Assembly: GCF_003725795.1 (NCBI RefSeq)
Contig: NZ_RBEE01000012.1
Location: 186,001 to 250,000 of the forward strand
Direction of reading: 5' to 3'
DNA: 64,000 bases
DNA from: Pedobacter jejuensis
Lineage (GTDB): Bacteria > Bacteroidota > Bacteroidia > Sphingobacteriales > Sphingobacteriaceae
Below the pieces are notes generated by a model. The model searched no databases. It was not told the origin of the DNA and was given only the letters and a program-made list of their open reading frames with translations. Every line of letters starts with the position of its first letter. The first letter of the stretch is position 1. Made by a program: the position numbers and the translations under genes. Shown here piece after piece: positions 1-9,759 of this stretch.

Positions 1-119
1 ACGGTGTGGGTTTACCTTTATCACTAAACATTATCCGGCTCCATAGAGGAAGCATCGCAATTAAATCAAAAGAAGGAATTGGTACAGAAATCAAAATCAT
101 TTTACCTATTAAGGGGTAG
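1..119 (+). CDS. Sensor histidine kinase, C-terminal end (partial)
   Basis: The frame is open from the left edge and ends with TAG at 117-119, giving the last 38 residues of a longer protein. They begin GVGLPLSLNIIRLHRG and finish with a GxGT..I.LP strand. This is the usual end of the HATPase_c (GHKL ATP-binding) domain: the glycine-rich G2 box, a helix carrying HxG, then the closing beta strands. The protein would autophosphorylate and pass the phosphate to a response regulator. The receiver partner and the input domain lie outside the window, so the signal is unknown. Confidence 0.75.
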   Translation, partial: GVGLPLSLNIIRLHRGSIAIKSKEGIGTEIKIILPIKG

Positions 120-120
120 T

Positions 121-330
121 TGGGTTTTTGGTTTGTTGGTTGGTTAGTTGCTTGGTTTGTTGGTTGCTTGGTTTTTTAGATACACCTAAAACAGATTCTT
201 ATCCTTACTCTTTGCTCCTTCATCCTTGATCTTCCATATTCCATATTCCATTCCCCATCATCCATTCCCCATCATCCATCATCCATAATCCCATCTTCCA
301 TCCTAATTCTAATCAAATTTTAATCTCACT
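121..330. repeat. Low-complexity intergenic repeats (TTGGTT and CCATCATCC words)
   Basis: After the kinase stop there is about 60 bp of reiterated TTGGTT/TTGCTTGG words, followed by about 70 bp built from CCATATT, CCATTCCCC and CATCATCC words. No coding frame is supported. Word repeats of this kind recur in other intergenic spaces of the window, suggesting slippage-generated minisatellites and not regulatory sites. Confidence 0.6.
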
Positions 331-401
331 CTTATTTCGCTGTAATATCATTGGCTTAAACTTGTATAAATAATTAATCTATTTATTTAAAAACATAAGC
401 T

Positions 402-899
402 ATGAAAACAGTATTAATCCCTACCGACTTCAATTTAGAAAGCACAAAAGCAATTGATGCACTAGTTCAAAATCTAGAGGGCGAAAAACTAAACTTAATA
501 TTTGTTCATGCATTTAAACTTTCAGATTCTATTACTGATATGCTTATGCTTAGTCGAAGAAGCCGCGATTATGAAAACGTGAGTGACGAGTTTTATTCCC
601 TTCTAAATGAATATAAAAATAAATATCAAGGCAATATTAACACCATTGGTATAGAATATTTTTATGGTAGCACCGTTGCAGCCTTTAAAAATTTTTTAGA
701 AGCCTTTGATGTAGATGCAATTGCCTTTTTAAAAGATTATAAGTTCACTCCAATCAATAAGTACAGCATCAACCCAAAATATTTGGGTGAACGCTCTGGT
801 TGTAAGGTGCTTAATCTAAATGTTATGAAAGTACATCCTTCAGAGAATCTTATTGAAACAAAAATTTACGAGGCAGAAATGCAAGAAGTAAATGCGTAA
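402..899 (+). CDS. Universal stress protein-like protein
   Basis: The 165-residue product opens with MKTVLIPTDFN, the first beta strand and loop of the UspA fold, where an Asp follows the hydrophobic strand. A second strand (LNLIFVHAF) comes at about residues 31-39. The C-terminal half is divergent: the ATP-binding G-2x-G-9x-G(S/T) motif is not evident, so it may not bind nucleotide in the usual way. It is a single-domain protein 25 nt upstream of the bestrophin-like gene on the same strand, so the two may be co-transcribed. Assignment to the Usp family rests mainly on the N-terminus and length. Confidence 0.6.
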   Translation: MKTVLIPTDFNLESTKAIDALVQNLEGEKLNLIFVHAFKLSDSITDMLMLSRRSRDYENVSDEFYSLLNEYKNKYQGNINTIGIEYFYGSTVAAFKNFLEAFDVDAIAFLKDYKFTPINKYSINPKYLGERSGCKVLNLNVMKVHPSENLIETKIYEAEMQEVNA

Positions 900-924
900 T
901 TAATCACCCTTTAATTTAAATATC

Positions 925-1851
925 ATGCTGTTACGAAATAATGTTCCGCTCACTTATATATTCGGAAAAATCAAAAAAGAATTGCTTTTTGTAATTGCTT
1001 ATTCAGTTGGTATCGTAATTCTATATCAGAATTTTCACGTTACCCGAATATCAATTCCTGTTGCTGTACCAGCTTTACTAGGGACAATCATATCCCTTTT
1101 ACTTGCGTTTCGTTCCAACCAGGCTTATGATAGATGGTGGGAAGCTAGAATTTTATGGGGAGCAATTGTTAACGATTCCAGATCCATCGCCCGCCAAATA
1201 TTATCTTTTGTAGATAATCCATACAATCAAGATGATATTGAGCAGTTTAAAGCACAATTTATTAAACGCCAAATTGCCTGGTGTTTCGCTTTAAGTCAGG
1301 CTTTAAGAGGTTTTAGCCCTAGAAAAGGATTAGAAGAGTACCTAACTCCTGAACAAATGGCTTTTATAAAGAACCGTAAAAATGTTACTACAACTTTATT
1401 GGAGTTGCATGGAATGGATTTAAAGAAAGCTTTGCAAGAAGGCTTGATTAACAAATATCAACAGATAGAAATCGATAAAACAATATCTGCACTATGTAAC
1501 CATATGGGGGGTTCTGAACGGATTAAGAACACGGTTTTCCCGGTAACTTATAGCAAATACATTAGCATGTCTATCCATTTATTTATTGTTTTATTGCCTT
1601 TCGGTTTAATAGAATACTTTGGATATATGGAAGTGCCTTTAGTTGTTGCAATTGCCGCGTTTTTTTTACTGGTTGAAAAAATGGCTGTTCATTTACAAGA
1701 TCCATTCGAAAACAAACCAACTGATACCCCGACAACGACGATTTGCAGAACGATAGAAAGAGATTTATGCCAGATGTTGGATGATAATAAATTATATGAA
1801 GATAAGCCTCAAACGGAATTGGCTCCAGTTGGGTCTTATTATATCTTATAA
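925..1851 (+). CDS. Bestrophin-like (UPF0187) membrane channel protein
   Basis: The 308-residue protein has hydrophobic segments near residues 20-40, 45-62, 215-235 and 235-255. It carries family-typical motifs: RSNQAYDRWWEAR after the second helix, and the acidic DPFENKPTDTP stretch after the last helix. In bacterial bestrophins this arrangement forms a pentameric ion channel of the inner membrane; some conduct cations and animal ones conduct chloride. Its length is normal for the bacterial family. It follows the Usp-like gene by 25 nt. Ion selectivity cannot be read from the sequence. Confidence 0.85.
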   Translation: MLLRNNVPLTYIFGKIKKELLFVIAYSVGIVILYQNFHVTRISIPVAVPALLGTIISLLLAFRSNQAYDRWWEARILWGAIVNDSRSIARQILSFVDNPYNQDDIEQFKAQFIKRQIAWCFALSQALRGFSPRKGLEEYLTPEQMAFIKNRKNVTTTLLELHGMDLKKALQEGLINKYQQIEIDKTISALCNHMGGSERIKNTVFPVTYSKYISMSIHLFIVLLPFGLIEYFGYMEVPLVVAIAAFFLLVEKMAVHLQDPFENKPTDTPTTTICRTIERDLCQMLDDNKLYEDKPQTELAPVGSYYIL

Positions 1852-1983
1852 AACAAAGGTCTTTGATTTTTAGTAGAAACCTGCTTTTGCAGGTGGTTAG
1901 TTAAATCCGTGAATCTGAAATCTGGATGGATTTTAGATTCTGGAAGTTTGATAGTTGACTTTAATAATTATCAATTTTAAAAC

Positions 1984-2026
1984 AAAAAACCTCTTCAAGT
2001 TTTAACTTGACAGAGGTTTTTATTTT
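1984..2026 (-). terminator. Intrinsic terminator of the padR operon (copy A of an identical pair)
   Basis: The hairpin has ACCTCTTCAAGT pairing with ACTTGACAGAGGT (one bulged C) around a TTTA loop. The flanking A-run reads as a U-run on the minus strand. It lies just below the stop of the 2032-2715 gene. The same 43 nt occur at 3778-3820. Confidence 0.85.
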
Positions 2027-2031
2027 ATATC

Positions 2032-2715
2032 TTACCTTAAAGCTAACTTATATTTTTGCATTAATATTTTACTTTCAGCAATTCCAATTCTAGCTGTTTT
2101 AATTGCTGAAAAAATGTAAATAAAAAACAAGCTGATTAAGGTTGGCATGAAAAGCAAATTAATATCCATATTCTGAAAAAAAAGTGGCGTTTTGAGATCA
2201 TTGAAGGCACTTGCAAAACAGACAAATACGCTTAAAGCTGAAAGATAAATAGCAGAGGATTTGCATGCTAAGTAGTTCTTTAGGTAATAAGTTTTAAAAT
2301 ATTGAACATACAATACTACATTTAATGAAATCATTACAATTATAAATATTGGATAAATTAACTCCGTGAGTTGGGTAAAATATTGAATTTTATATAGTAA
2401 GAAAAACGCCAGGCAAGTAATTGGAAAATACTTAAAATTGAAAAAAACAACTACGTTGCTCAATAATATTTTTTTGTATCTTCTGTGCAACATTTTAGTA
2501 ATGCTATCTTCAAGGCTACTAAAACCTAAAAGGCCAAAAGATTTGTGTGTTTCATTTAAAGCATCATCAAATTTCAACTCCGGATTATTAGTCATATATT
2601 CTTCAACTTGAGAGGCAACATGATCCAAAATTTCCATTTGAACATCTATATAGGTGAATCCTTTTTTGCTAATGAATTCTCTTATTTGTGCCAGTTGTTG
2701 GTTTGAAAGTTTCAT
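2032..2715 (-). CDS. Multi-pass membrane protein with HAAS-like N-terminal domain
   Basis: The 227-residue protein has a soluble N-terminal region of about 75 residues (MKLSNQQLAQIREFI ... EILDHVASQVEEYM) followed by four hydrophobic segments at roughly residues 85-105, 118-138, 150-170 and 185-203. The N-terminal helical domain with a DH(V/I) helix resembles that of the next gene upstream and of membrane proteins commonly encoded beside PadR regulators (HAAS-type domain). It is the last gene of a three-gene minus-strand operon, one nucleotide after its paralogue, and is followed by a terminator. Its function is unknown; a membrane-linked target or partner of the PadR regulator is inferred from context. 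Confidence 0.6.
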   Translation of the reverse strand: MKLSNQQLAQIREFISKKGFTYIDVQMEILDHVASQVEEYMTNNPELKFDDALNETHKSFGLLGFSSLEDSITKMLHRRYKKILLSNVVVFFNFKYFPITCLAFFLLYKIQYFTQLTELIYPIFIIVMISLNVVLYVQYFKTYYLKNYLACKSSAIYLSALSVFVCFASAFNDLKTPLFFQNMDINLLFMPTLISLFFIYIFSAIKTARIGIAESKILMQKYKLALR

Positions 2716-2716
2716 A

Positions 2717-3379
2717 CTAAATAGCTAAAACATTAAGTTTTTGATTGTAAATTTTAATGAAAGTTCTTGCGTATAAACTACCAAAAAAGAATAATGTCAG
2801 AGCTAAAATCAACTTGGAATCAACGCTTATATCAAATAGTCCATCCTTTGATATAAAAACGGACAAAAATGAGTTTATTAAAACAAGTCCAAAGGAACAT
2901 AAATACCCTAAGAAATTATCTAATATAGAATATCTAAGAAATTTCAATCTATTAGCTACAATTTTGTAAAACCCAAATAAGCAAATAATCGAAAGTGATA
3001 GTTGAATAGCAACTAACATGGACCCCAGATTAAATGGTTGATTCTTTTTTCCAAAATATATTATAATACATAAAGCAAAAATCATGGCATTGTTCAAAAT
3101 ACCTGGATAACTAAATGAGCTAAGCATCTCACTTCTGAAATATGAAATATACTTCTTATTAAGCTGTTTCTGATAATTGGTTTCGGTTAACTGAATATTT
3201 TTGAAACCGCCGAAATCTCGATTTATAATTATCGCAACATGATTTAAACAATAAACTTCATCACTATCATTTAGAGCATTAATAATATGGTCGTAGAGTT
3301 CGTAATAGGTTTCTCTATACTTTACAGCAGTAGAAATATAATCACTAATCTCCTGCCTTTGTTCCATTGTTAATTCCAT
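2717..3379 (-). CDS. Multi-pass membrane protein with HAAS-like N-terminal domain
   Basis: The 220-residue protein starts with MELTMEQRQEISDYI and has a YELYDHIINAL helix matching the DH helix of the downstream gene. Four hydrophobic segments follow, from about residue 95 onward. Its ATG overlaps the padR stop in the arrangement TAATG, implying translational coupling. The two membrane proteins look like diverged tandem duplicates. Function is unknown; small membrane proteins of this type are typically under control of the adjacent PadR repressor. Confidence 0.6.
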   Translation of the reverse strand: MELTMEQRQEISDYISTAVKYRETYYELYDHIINALNDSDEVYCLNHVAIIINRDFGGFKNIQLTETNYQKQLNKKYISYFRSEMLSSFSYPGILNNAMIFALCIIIYFGKKNQPFNLGSMLVAIQLSLSIICLFGFYKIVANRLKFLRYSILDNFLGYLCSFGLVLINSFLSVFISKDGLFDISVDSKLILALTLFFFGSLYARTFIKIYNQKLNVLAI

Positions 3380-3717
3380 TAAAAACTAGGTTTCAGGTTT
3401 AATAGTAGTTGCAGATGAGCAATAAAATCTTTGGCATCCTGAAGTTTGTTAATAACTTCCTTTTCTCCATCCTTAGATAAAGCATAGTATTTCCGCACTC
3501 TGTTATCTACAACTTCGGTAGTAGTTTCTAGTAAACCATCAGCTTCCAACTTATGCAAGGCTGGATATAGAGCGCCTTCTTTTAGCATTAATTCTCCCTG
3601 TGTTATTGCTTTTACTTTCTGCGTAATTTCATAACCATACATCCTTTCATTTTCTACCAAAAGATTTAAGATTATCGTTTGCAAAGTGCCTTTAAATAAT
3701 TCATTATTAACTGTCAT
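3379..3717 (-). CDS. PadR-family transcriptional regulator
   Basis: The 112-residue winged-helix protein contains the PadR signature: LLVENERMYGYEITQ (helices 1-2), then EGALYPALHKLEADGLL (recognition helix) and a basic wing ending RKYYALSKDG. The length fits the short PadR class with a brief C-terminal dimerisation helix. It probably represses its own operon, which continues into two membrane proteins through a start/stop overlap. The ligand is unknown. Confidence 0.88.
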   Translation of the reverse strand: MTVNNELFKGTLQTIILNLLVENERMYGYEITQKVKAITQGELMLKEGALYPALHKLEADGLLETTTEVVDNRVRKYYALSKDGEKEVINKLQDAKDFIAHLQLLLNLKPSF

Positions 3718-3777
3718 GAATCAAATATATAAATTTTAACATACATAAGAAAGCGATGTATATAAATTTTAAAATAA

Positions 3778-3820
3778 AAAAAACCTCTTCAAGTTTTAAC
3801 TTGACAGAGGTTTTTATTTT
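3778..3820 (-). terminator. Intrinsic terminator of gyrB (copy B of an identical pair)
   Basis: This is the same hairpin and flanks as at 1984-2026, identical over 43 nt. It lies about 30 nt past the gyrB stop, with the U-run on the minus strand. Confidence 0.85.
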
Positions 3821-3852
3821 CATTCACTTTCAGCTTTAGTCTTTCAGCTTTT

Positions 3853-5814
<1,962 letters not shown>

Positions 5815-5835
5815 TTATTTAAACATAATAAGAAT

Positions 5836-5843
5836 CAAAAATA
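5836..5843 (-). promoter_or_regulatory. Putative gyrB -7 promoter element
   Basis: On the minus strand this reads TATTTTTG, an exact match to the Bacteroidetes TAnnTTTG -7 element, 24 bp upstream of the gyrB ATG. Confidence 0.55.
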
Positions 5844-5869
5844 CGGAAATTTCGGCAATAAAACTAATA

Positions 5870-5878
5870 TGTGGATAA
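5870..5878 (-). promoter_or_regulatory. Perfect DnaA box upstream of gyrB
   Basis: The minus strand reads TTATCCACA, the consensus DnaA-binding 9-mer, about 60 bp upstream of gyrB and just upstream of its putative promoter. Only one copy was seen in this intergenic region, so DnaA control is more likely than an origin. Confidence 0.4.
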
Positions 5879-5991
5879 GTTTTGGAACCAACACTAACTA
5901 AGCATAAATAGCCTTCATGGCAGTTTAAATGATGTTTTGGAAAGCAAAACCTGTGTTTCAATTAGATGTTAGTCCCGCTTTTCATTACAAG

Positions 5992-6180
5992 GCCCGATGA
6001 AGAATCGGGCGCTTTTCATTTCAATCTGGTTTAAATAACTAAATCTTTCGCTTTTAGGCTAATTCTGCACCCTGCAACTGCAAATTTTAGCATGGACTGC
6101 GCCACCTAAACCCGACAAGAGCGAACACGTAGCATCAGCCTTTGGCTGAAATGCGAAGTAAAGCGGCTGGCGGGAATACC
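5992..6180. repeat. GC-richer intergenic block with hairpins
   Basis: The 530-nt gap between gyrB and the Skp-like gene holds a hairpin GCCCGAT-gaaga-ATCGGGC at 5992-6010. Further on, at 6091-6180, is a GC-richer block containing GCATCAGCCTTTGGCTG and bounded by CCCG and CGGG. No coding frame was supported. The composition differs from the surrounding AT-rich spacer and looks like a dispersed intergenic element. Confidence 0.45.
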
Positions 6181-6290
6181 GTTAAAATGAACTTCAGCAT
6201 CTGCTTTTCAAATAATATATAAATGTAAAGCTTCGTTAACTTAAACTGTAAACAATTACTATATAAAAGTTTATGCCCTAAAAGTATTTA

Positions 6291-6320
6291 TTGCATACTT
6301 AATTATCATTTTTATCTTTG
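6291..6320 (+). promoter_or_regulatory. Promoter of the Skp/OmpH-like gene
   Basis: TTG at 6291-6293 and TATCTTTG at 6313-6320 are separated by 19 bp, matching the Bacteroidetes -33/-7 pattern. The start codon is 20 bp downstream. Confidence 0.65.
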
Positions 6321-6340
6321 CTGAAATTTATTAAATAATA

Positions 6341-6937
6341 ATGGAAAGAAGAACCTTCAAAACCTTTGGTTTATTTGCTACTGCAGCTTTAATAACTGCT
6401 TTTTCTGCATGCCAAAACAAAGACGCTAAAACAACTGAAACTAAAAAGACAGATAGTACCACAGCTGTTTCTGCTGATGAAAAAATCGTATTTGTAAATT
6501 CGGATTCGTTATTAACTAAATACGATTACTATAAAGACTTAAAAGTAAAGTTTGAAAGTAAATCGAAAAGTGCACAAGCAGATATGCAGGCTAAAACTCA
6601 GGCTTTTCAAAGAGAAGTTGCTCAATATCAACAAACTGCAGGTTCTTTAGCTGCTGATGTTCGTAAATCAACAGAGGAGCGTTTGGGACGTAAACAACAA
6701 GAATTACAAACATACCAGCAAAATGCAGGTGGTGCTTTACAAAATGAGCAAGCTGCAGAAAATGAAAAATTATACGATAAAGTTGCTACTTATTTAAAAG
6801 GATATGCAAAAGAAAAAGGCTATAAAATGGTTTTAACGTACTCTAAAGGTAATAGTGCAATTTTATTTGCTGATGAAAGTTTAGATGTTACATCTGAAGT
6901 TATTAAAGGCTTAAACGCAGATTACACTAAAAAATAA
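6341..6937 (+). CDS. OmpH/Skp-like periplasmic chaperone, lipoprotein form
   Basis: The 198-residue protein has a lipoprotein signal (LITAFSAC, Cys at about residue 24) and a linker rich in Lys/Thr. The OmpH-type domain begins with EKIVFVNSDSLLTKY, continues through a Gln-rich coiled coil (about residues 70-150), and ends with YAKEKGYKMVLTY and a closing ILFADESLDVT. The strand-coiled-coil-strand order matches Skp, which shields unfolded outer-membrane proteins as a trimer. Lipid anchoring is unlike E. coli Skp but is seen in Bacteroidetes. The gene has its own promoter and terminator. Confidence 0.85.
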   Translation: MERRTFKTFGLFATAALITAFSACQNKDAKTTETKKTDSTTAVSADEKIVFVNSDSLLTKYDYYKDLKVKFESKSKSAQADMQAKTQAFQREVAQYQQTAGSLAADVRKSTEERLGRKQQELQTYQQNAGGALQNEQAAENEKLYDKVATYLKGYAKEKGYKMVLTYSKGNSAILFADESLDVTSEVIKGLNADYTKK

Positions 6938-6960
6938 GAATCTTCAAAATCACATAATAG

Positions 6961-6992
6961 AAATGCCCTGAACAATCGGGGCATTTTTTTTG
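6961..6992 (+). terminator. Intrinsic terminator
   Basis: AAATGCCC and GGGCATTT pair across a roughly 10-nt loop and are followed by a run of T, 25 nt after the Skp-like gene. Confidence 0.85.
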
Positions 6993-7005
6993 TTTAAAAT
7001 TAAGC

Positions 7006-7488
7006 ATGGAAAACATTGAACAACATAAAGAGTTTATGCAGATAGCCGTTAAGCTATCCATACAAAACGTAACTGAGCATATTGGCGGTCCGTTTGGTGC
7101 CGTAATTGTAAAAGACGGAAAAGTTATAGCTCAATCGGCTAATAAAGTAACCACTACAAACGACCCAACTGCCCATGCAGAAATTTCGGCAATAAGATTG
7201 GCTTGTGAAGAACTCAATACTTTTGATTTAAATGGTTGTACCATATACACCAGTTGCGAACCTTGCCCAATGTGCTTAGGAGCAATTTATTGGTCGAGAA
7301 TTAAAACCATTTATTATGCCAATACCAAAGCAGATGCCGCACACATTGGCTTTGACGATAAATTTATTTATGAAGAATTGGAAAAACCGATGGAGCAACG
7401 AACACTTCCAATTATCCAGTTAATGAGAGATGAAGCAATAGAGGCGTTTAAGCTGTGGGAACATTCACCTATGCGAATTGAGTATTAG
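7006..7488 (+). CDS. guaD: Guanine deaminase (cytidine deaminase-like fold)
   Basis: The 160-residue enzyme shows the zinc site HAE (PTAHAEISAIR) and PCPMC (SCEPCPMCLGAIYW). It also has GGPFGAVIVKDG and the C-terminal AAHIGFDDKFIYEEL segment, which is characteristic of the Bacillus-type guanine deaminase and not of tRNA adenosine deaminase TadA. The reaction is guanine plus water to xanthine and ammonia, for purine salvage or nitrogen release. It stands alone after a terminator, with no purine genes nearby. A deaminase of another purine is the main alternative. Confidence 0.88.
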   Translation: MENIEQHKEFMQIAVKLSIQNVTEHIGGPFGAVIVKDGKVIAQSANKVTTTNDPTAHAEISAIRLACEELNTFDLNGCTIYTSCEPCPMCLGAIYWSRIKTIYYANTKADAAHIGFDDKFIYEELEKPMEQRTLPIIQLMRDEAIEAFKLWEHSPMRIEY

Positions 7489-7543
7489 ATTCAAAATTAT
7501 TGAAACAAAAGTTCTTTATTAAAATCTAACTATTAAAAACAGC

Positions 7544-8317
7544 ATGACTTATAATCAAAAAATAACCAACGAATTGGAATTTTGGAAGTATAAAACCTTA
7601 AAAAAGCCATCTCTTTTTAATAAAGTTACAGATAAAGTTCAAAAGAAAATTAATAGCTACATTCCTGATAAAATGCATGAGGGAATAACTGTGGCAATAA
7701 AGCAGATGGTTAAAGCTGTACTTTTCGGCTCTACCTTCACCACATCAAAACCCATAGCCGATTTGACGCTAATGCATCGGGAAGCATTAATTAAACAGAA
7801 GATAGATGGGTATAAAAAAACCGGGGCTACAGAGGGCGGAATTACCGGTGCAGGTGGATTTTTAATGAGCCTTGCAGATTTCCCTTTGTTACTCGGCATT
7901 AAAATGAAAATGCTTTTTGATATCGCTGCTTTGTACGGTTATGATGTTAAGGATTATCGCGAACGCTTATTTATGCTGCATATTTTTCAACTGGCATTTT
8001 CTAGCAAGGAAGAAAGCAAGAATGTTTTTTTAAAGATGGAAAATTGGGACAACACAGCCCATTTGCTACCTACAGACATTAATAAATTTGACTGGCTAAC
8101 TTTTCAACAGCAATATCGCGATTACATCGACTTAGCAAAACTTGCACAAATGTTGCCATTCGTGGGCGCCGCTGTAGGTGCTATTGCCAATTATAAACTG
8201 ATAGAAAGATTAGGCAAAACAGCTATGATGAGTTACAGAATGAGATATTTTAATTTACAGTATGCAGGTATTAATACCCAACCAAAAGAAGTTCATCAGC
8301 TAAAAACTGAGGACTGA
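7544..8317 (+). CDS. EcsC family protein
   Basis: The 257-residue protein contains the EcsC-type core: a conserved run ATEGGITGAGGFLMSLAD, then FPLLLGIKMKMLFDIAALYG (hydrophobic), and a second amphipathic segment around GAAVGAIANYKLIERLG. The family was named for a Bacillus gene next to an ABC exporter, but its biochemical role is unknown. It is a single gene with no signal peptide; the Gly-rich hydrophobic stretches suggest peripheral membrane association. Confidence 0.8.
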   Translation: MTYNQKITNELEFWKYKTLKKPSLFNKVTDKVQKKINSYIPDKMHEGITVAIKQMVKAVLFGSTFTTSKPIADLTLMHREALIKQKIDGYKKTGATEGGITGAGGFLMSLADFPLLLGIKMKMLFDIAALYGYDVKDYRERLFMLHIFQLAFSSKEESKNVFLKMENWDNTAHLLPTDINKFDWLTFQQQYRDYIDLAKLAQMLPFVGAAVGAIANYKLIERLGKTAMMSYRMRYFNLQYAGINTQPKEVHQLKTED

Positions 8318-8345
8318 AATCGAGAATTGAAAACTGAAAACTGCA

Positions 8346-8750
8346 TTAGTCATCGTCATCCTCAAATAAACCACCAATTAAATCATCAGTTTCCCTTCTA
8401 TCCTTTTTAGTCGGTCTTCCAGTTCCCCTATCCCGCTTTAAATTTGGCGAATGAAATGCAGATTTAAAAGCATGCGTTTCTTCAACTGGTGTTAAATCTT
8501 TATACTTGGTTAAAGCCGTTGGCGAATCTGTTCTGTTGTATGAAAATTCTACAACCTCAATTATTTTCTTCTCAATACCTTTCGATACCGAATAAACCTC
8601 ACCTATTTTTACAATTGCAGATGGTTTAATGTTTTGCCCTTTCAGTTTAACTCTACCTGCTTTGCAAGCATCTGTTGCCAAACTTCTGGTTTTAAAAAGC
8701 CTAATCGCCCACAAATATTTATCTATCCTAAGTTTTTCTGTCTCTGCCAT
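8346..8750 (-). CDS. hslR: S4-domain RNA-binding protein, Hsp15 family
   Basis: The 134-residue protein has an N-terminal S4 domain (RIDKYLWAIRLFKTRSLATDACKAG, residues 7-31, through about residue 65) and a basic C-terminal tail (RDRGTGRPTKKDRRETDD) ending in acidic residues. This matches Hsp15, which binds free 50S subunits carrying a stalled peptidyl-tRNA and helps recycle them. It runs convergently with the EcsC gene, with 28 nt between the two stops. Confidence 0.88.
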   Translation of the reverse strand: MAETEKLRIDKYLWAIRLFKTRSLATDACKAGRVKLKGQNIKPSAIVKIGEVYSVSKGIEKKIIEVVEFSYNRTDSPTALTKYKDLTPVEETHAFKSAFHSPNLKRDRGTGRPTKKDRRETDDLIGGLFEDDDD

Positions 8751-8925
8751 TAGTGGTTGGTTATTTAATCTATTGTAATTAAACTAATCGTAAATTATTC
8801 TGTTTGTAATAAAATTCAAAAAGATTAAAAACCAAAGTTAAGCAACCATACCTCAAAAAACCAAACGCCCAAAAAACTAAAAAACCAAAAATTTTAAGTT
8901 ATTTTGCGTAAAATTTAAAAACAAC

Positions 8926-9744
8926 ATGTATTCAGATTTAAAGAAATTAATTGAAGCCGCTTGGGAAGATAGAACCCTTTTACAATATAGCAATTATTGC
9001 GAAGCCATCGAAGCCGTAATTATGGGATTAGATAAAGGCGAAATTCGTGTTGCTGAACCGGTTTTAAACTCTTGGGGCATTAATGAGTGGGTAAAAAAAG
9101 CTGTAATATTATACTTCCCGATTCGTGAGATGAAAGAAATTAAAAGCGGTCCTTTTGTTTACCACGATAAAATGGATTTAAAAACCGACTATAAAACAAC
9201 TGGTGTGCGTGTTGTACCAATGGCAAGTGCTCGTTATGGTTCGTTTTTAGCTAAAGGCGTAATTATGATGCCATCTTATGTAAATATTGGCGCTTACGTT
9301 GATGAAGGTACCATGGTAGATACCTGGGCAACTGTAGGTTCATGTGCGCAAATTGGTAAGCGTGTACATTTAAGTGGTGGTGTTGGCATTGGTGGCGTTT
9401 TAGAACCAGTTCAAGCAGCTCCTGTTATTATAGAGGATGATTGTTTCTTAGGCTCTAGAGCAATTGTTGTTGAAGGCGTTAAATTAGAAAAAGAAGTAGT
9501 TTTAGGTGCTAATGTTGTATTAACAGCTTCAACTAAAATTATTGATGTAACCGGACCAACACCTATCGAATATAAAGGTATTGTGCCAGCTCGCTCTGTT
9601 GTAATTCCTGGTAGTTATACCAAAAAATTCCCAGCTGGAGATTATCAAGTTCCTTGCGCTTTAATCATTGGTAAACGTAAAGAAAGTACAGACAAAAAAA
9701 CTTCGCTTAACGATGCGTTGAGAGAGAATAATGTAGCTGTTTAA
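8926..9744 (+). CDS. dapD: 2,3,4,5-tetrahydropyridine-2,6-dicarboxylate N-succinyltransferase
   Basis: The 272-residue enzyme has an N-terminal helical domain (residues 1-95) and a left-handed beta-helix of hexapeptide repeats (about 100-235), including VNIGAYVDEGTMVDTWATVG and GGVGIGGVLEPVQAAP, which are DapD hallmarks. It transfers succinyl from succinyl-CoA to tetrahydrodipicolinate in diaminopimelate and lysine synthesis. No other lysine genes are next to it. The following glycosyltransferase begins 15 nt later and may be co-transcribed. Confidence 0.96.
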   Translation: MYSDLKKLIEAAWEDRTLLQYSNYCEAIEAVIMGLDKGEIRVAEPVLNSWGINEWVKKAVILYFPIREMKEIKSGPFVYHDKMDLKTDYKTTGVRVVPMASARYGSFLAKGVIMMPSYVNIGAYVDEGTMVDTWATVGSCAQIGKRVHLSGGVGIGGVLEPVQAAPVIIEDDCFLGSRAIVVEGVKLEKEVVLGANVVLTASTKIIDVTGPTPIEYKGIVPARSVVIPGSYTKKFPAGDYQVPCALIIGKRKESTDKKTSLNDALRENNVAV

Positions 9745-9759
9745 GCTAAAAGCACAGAG

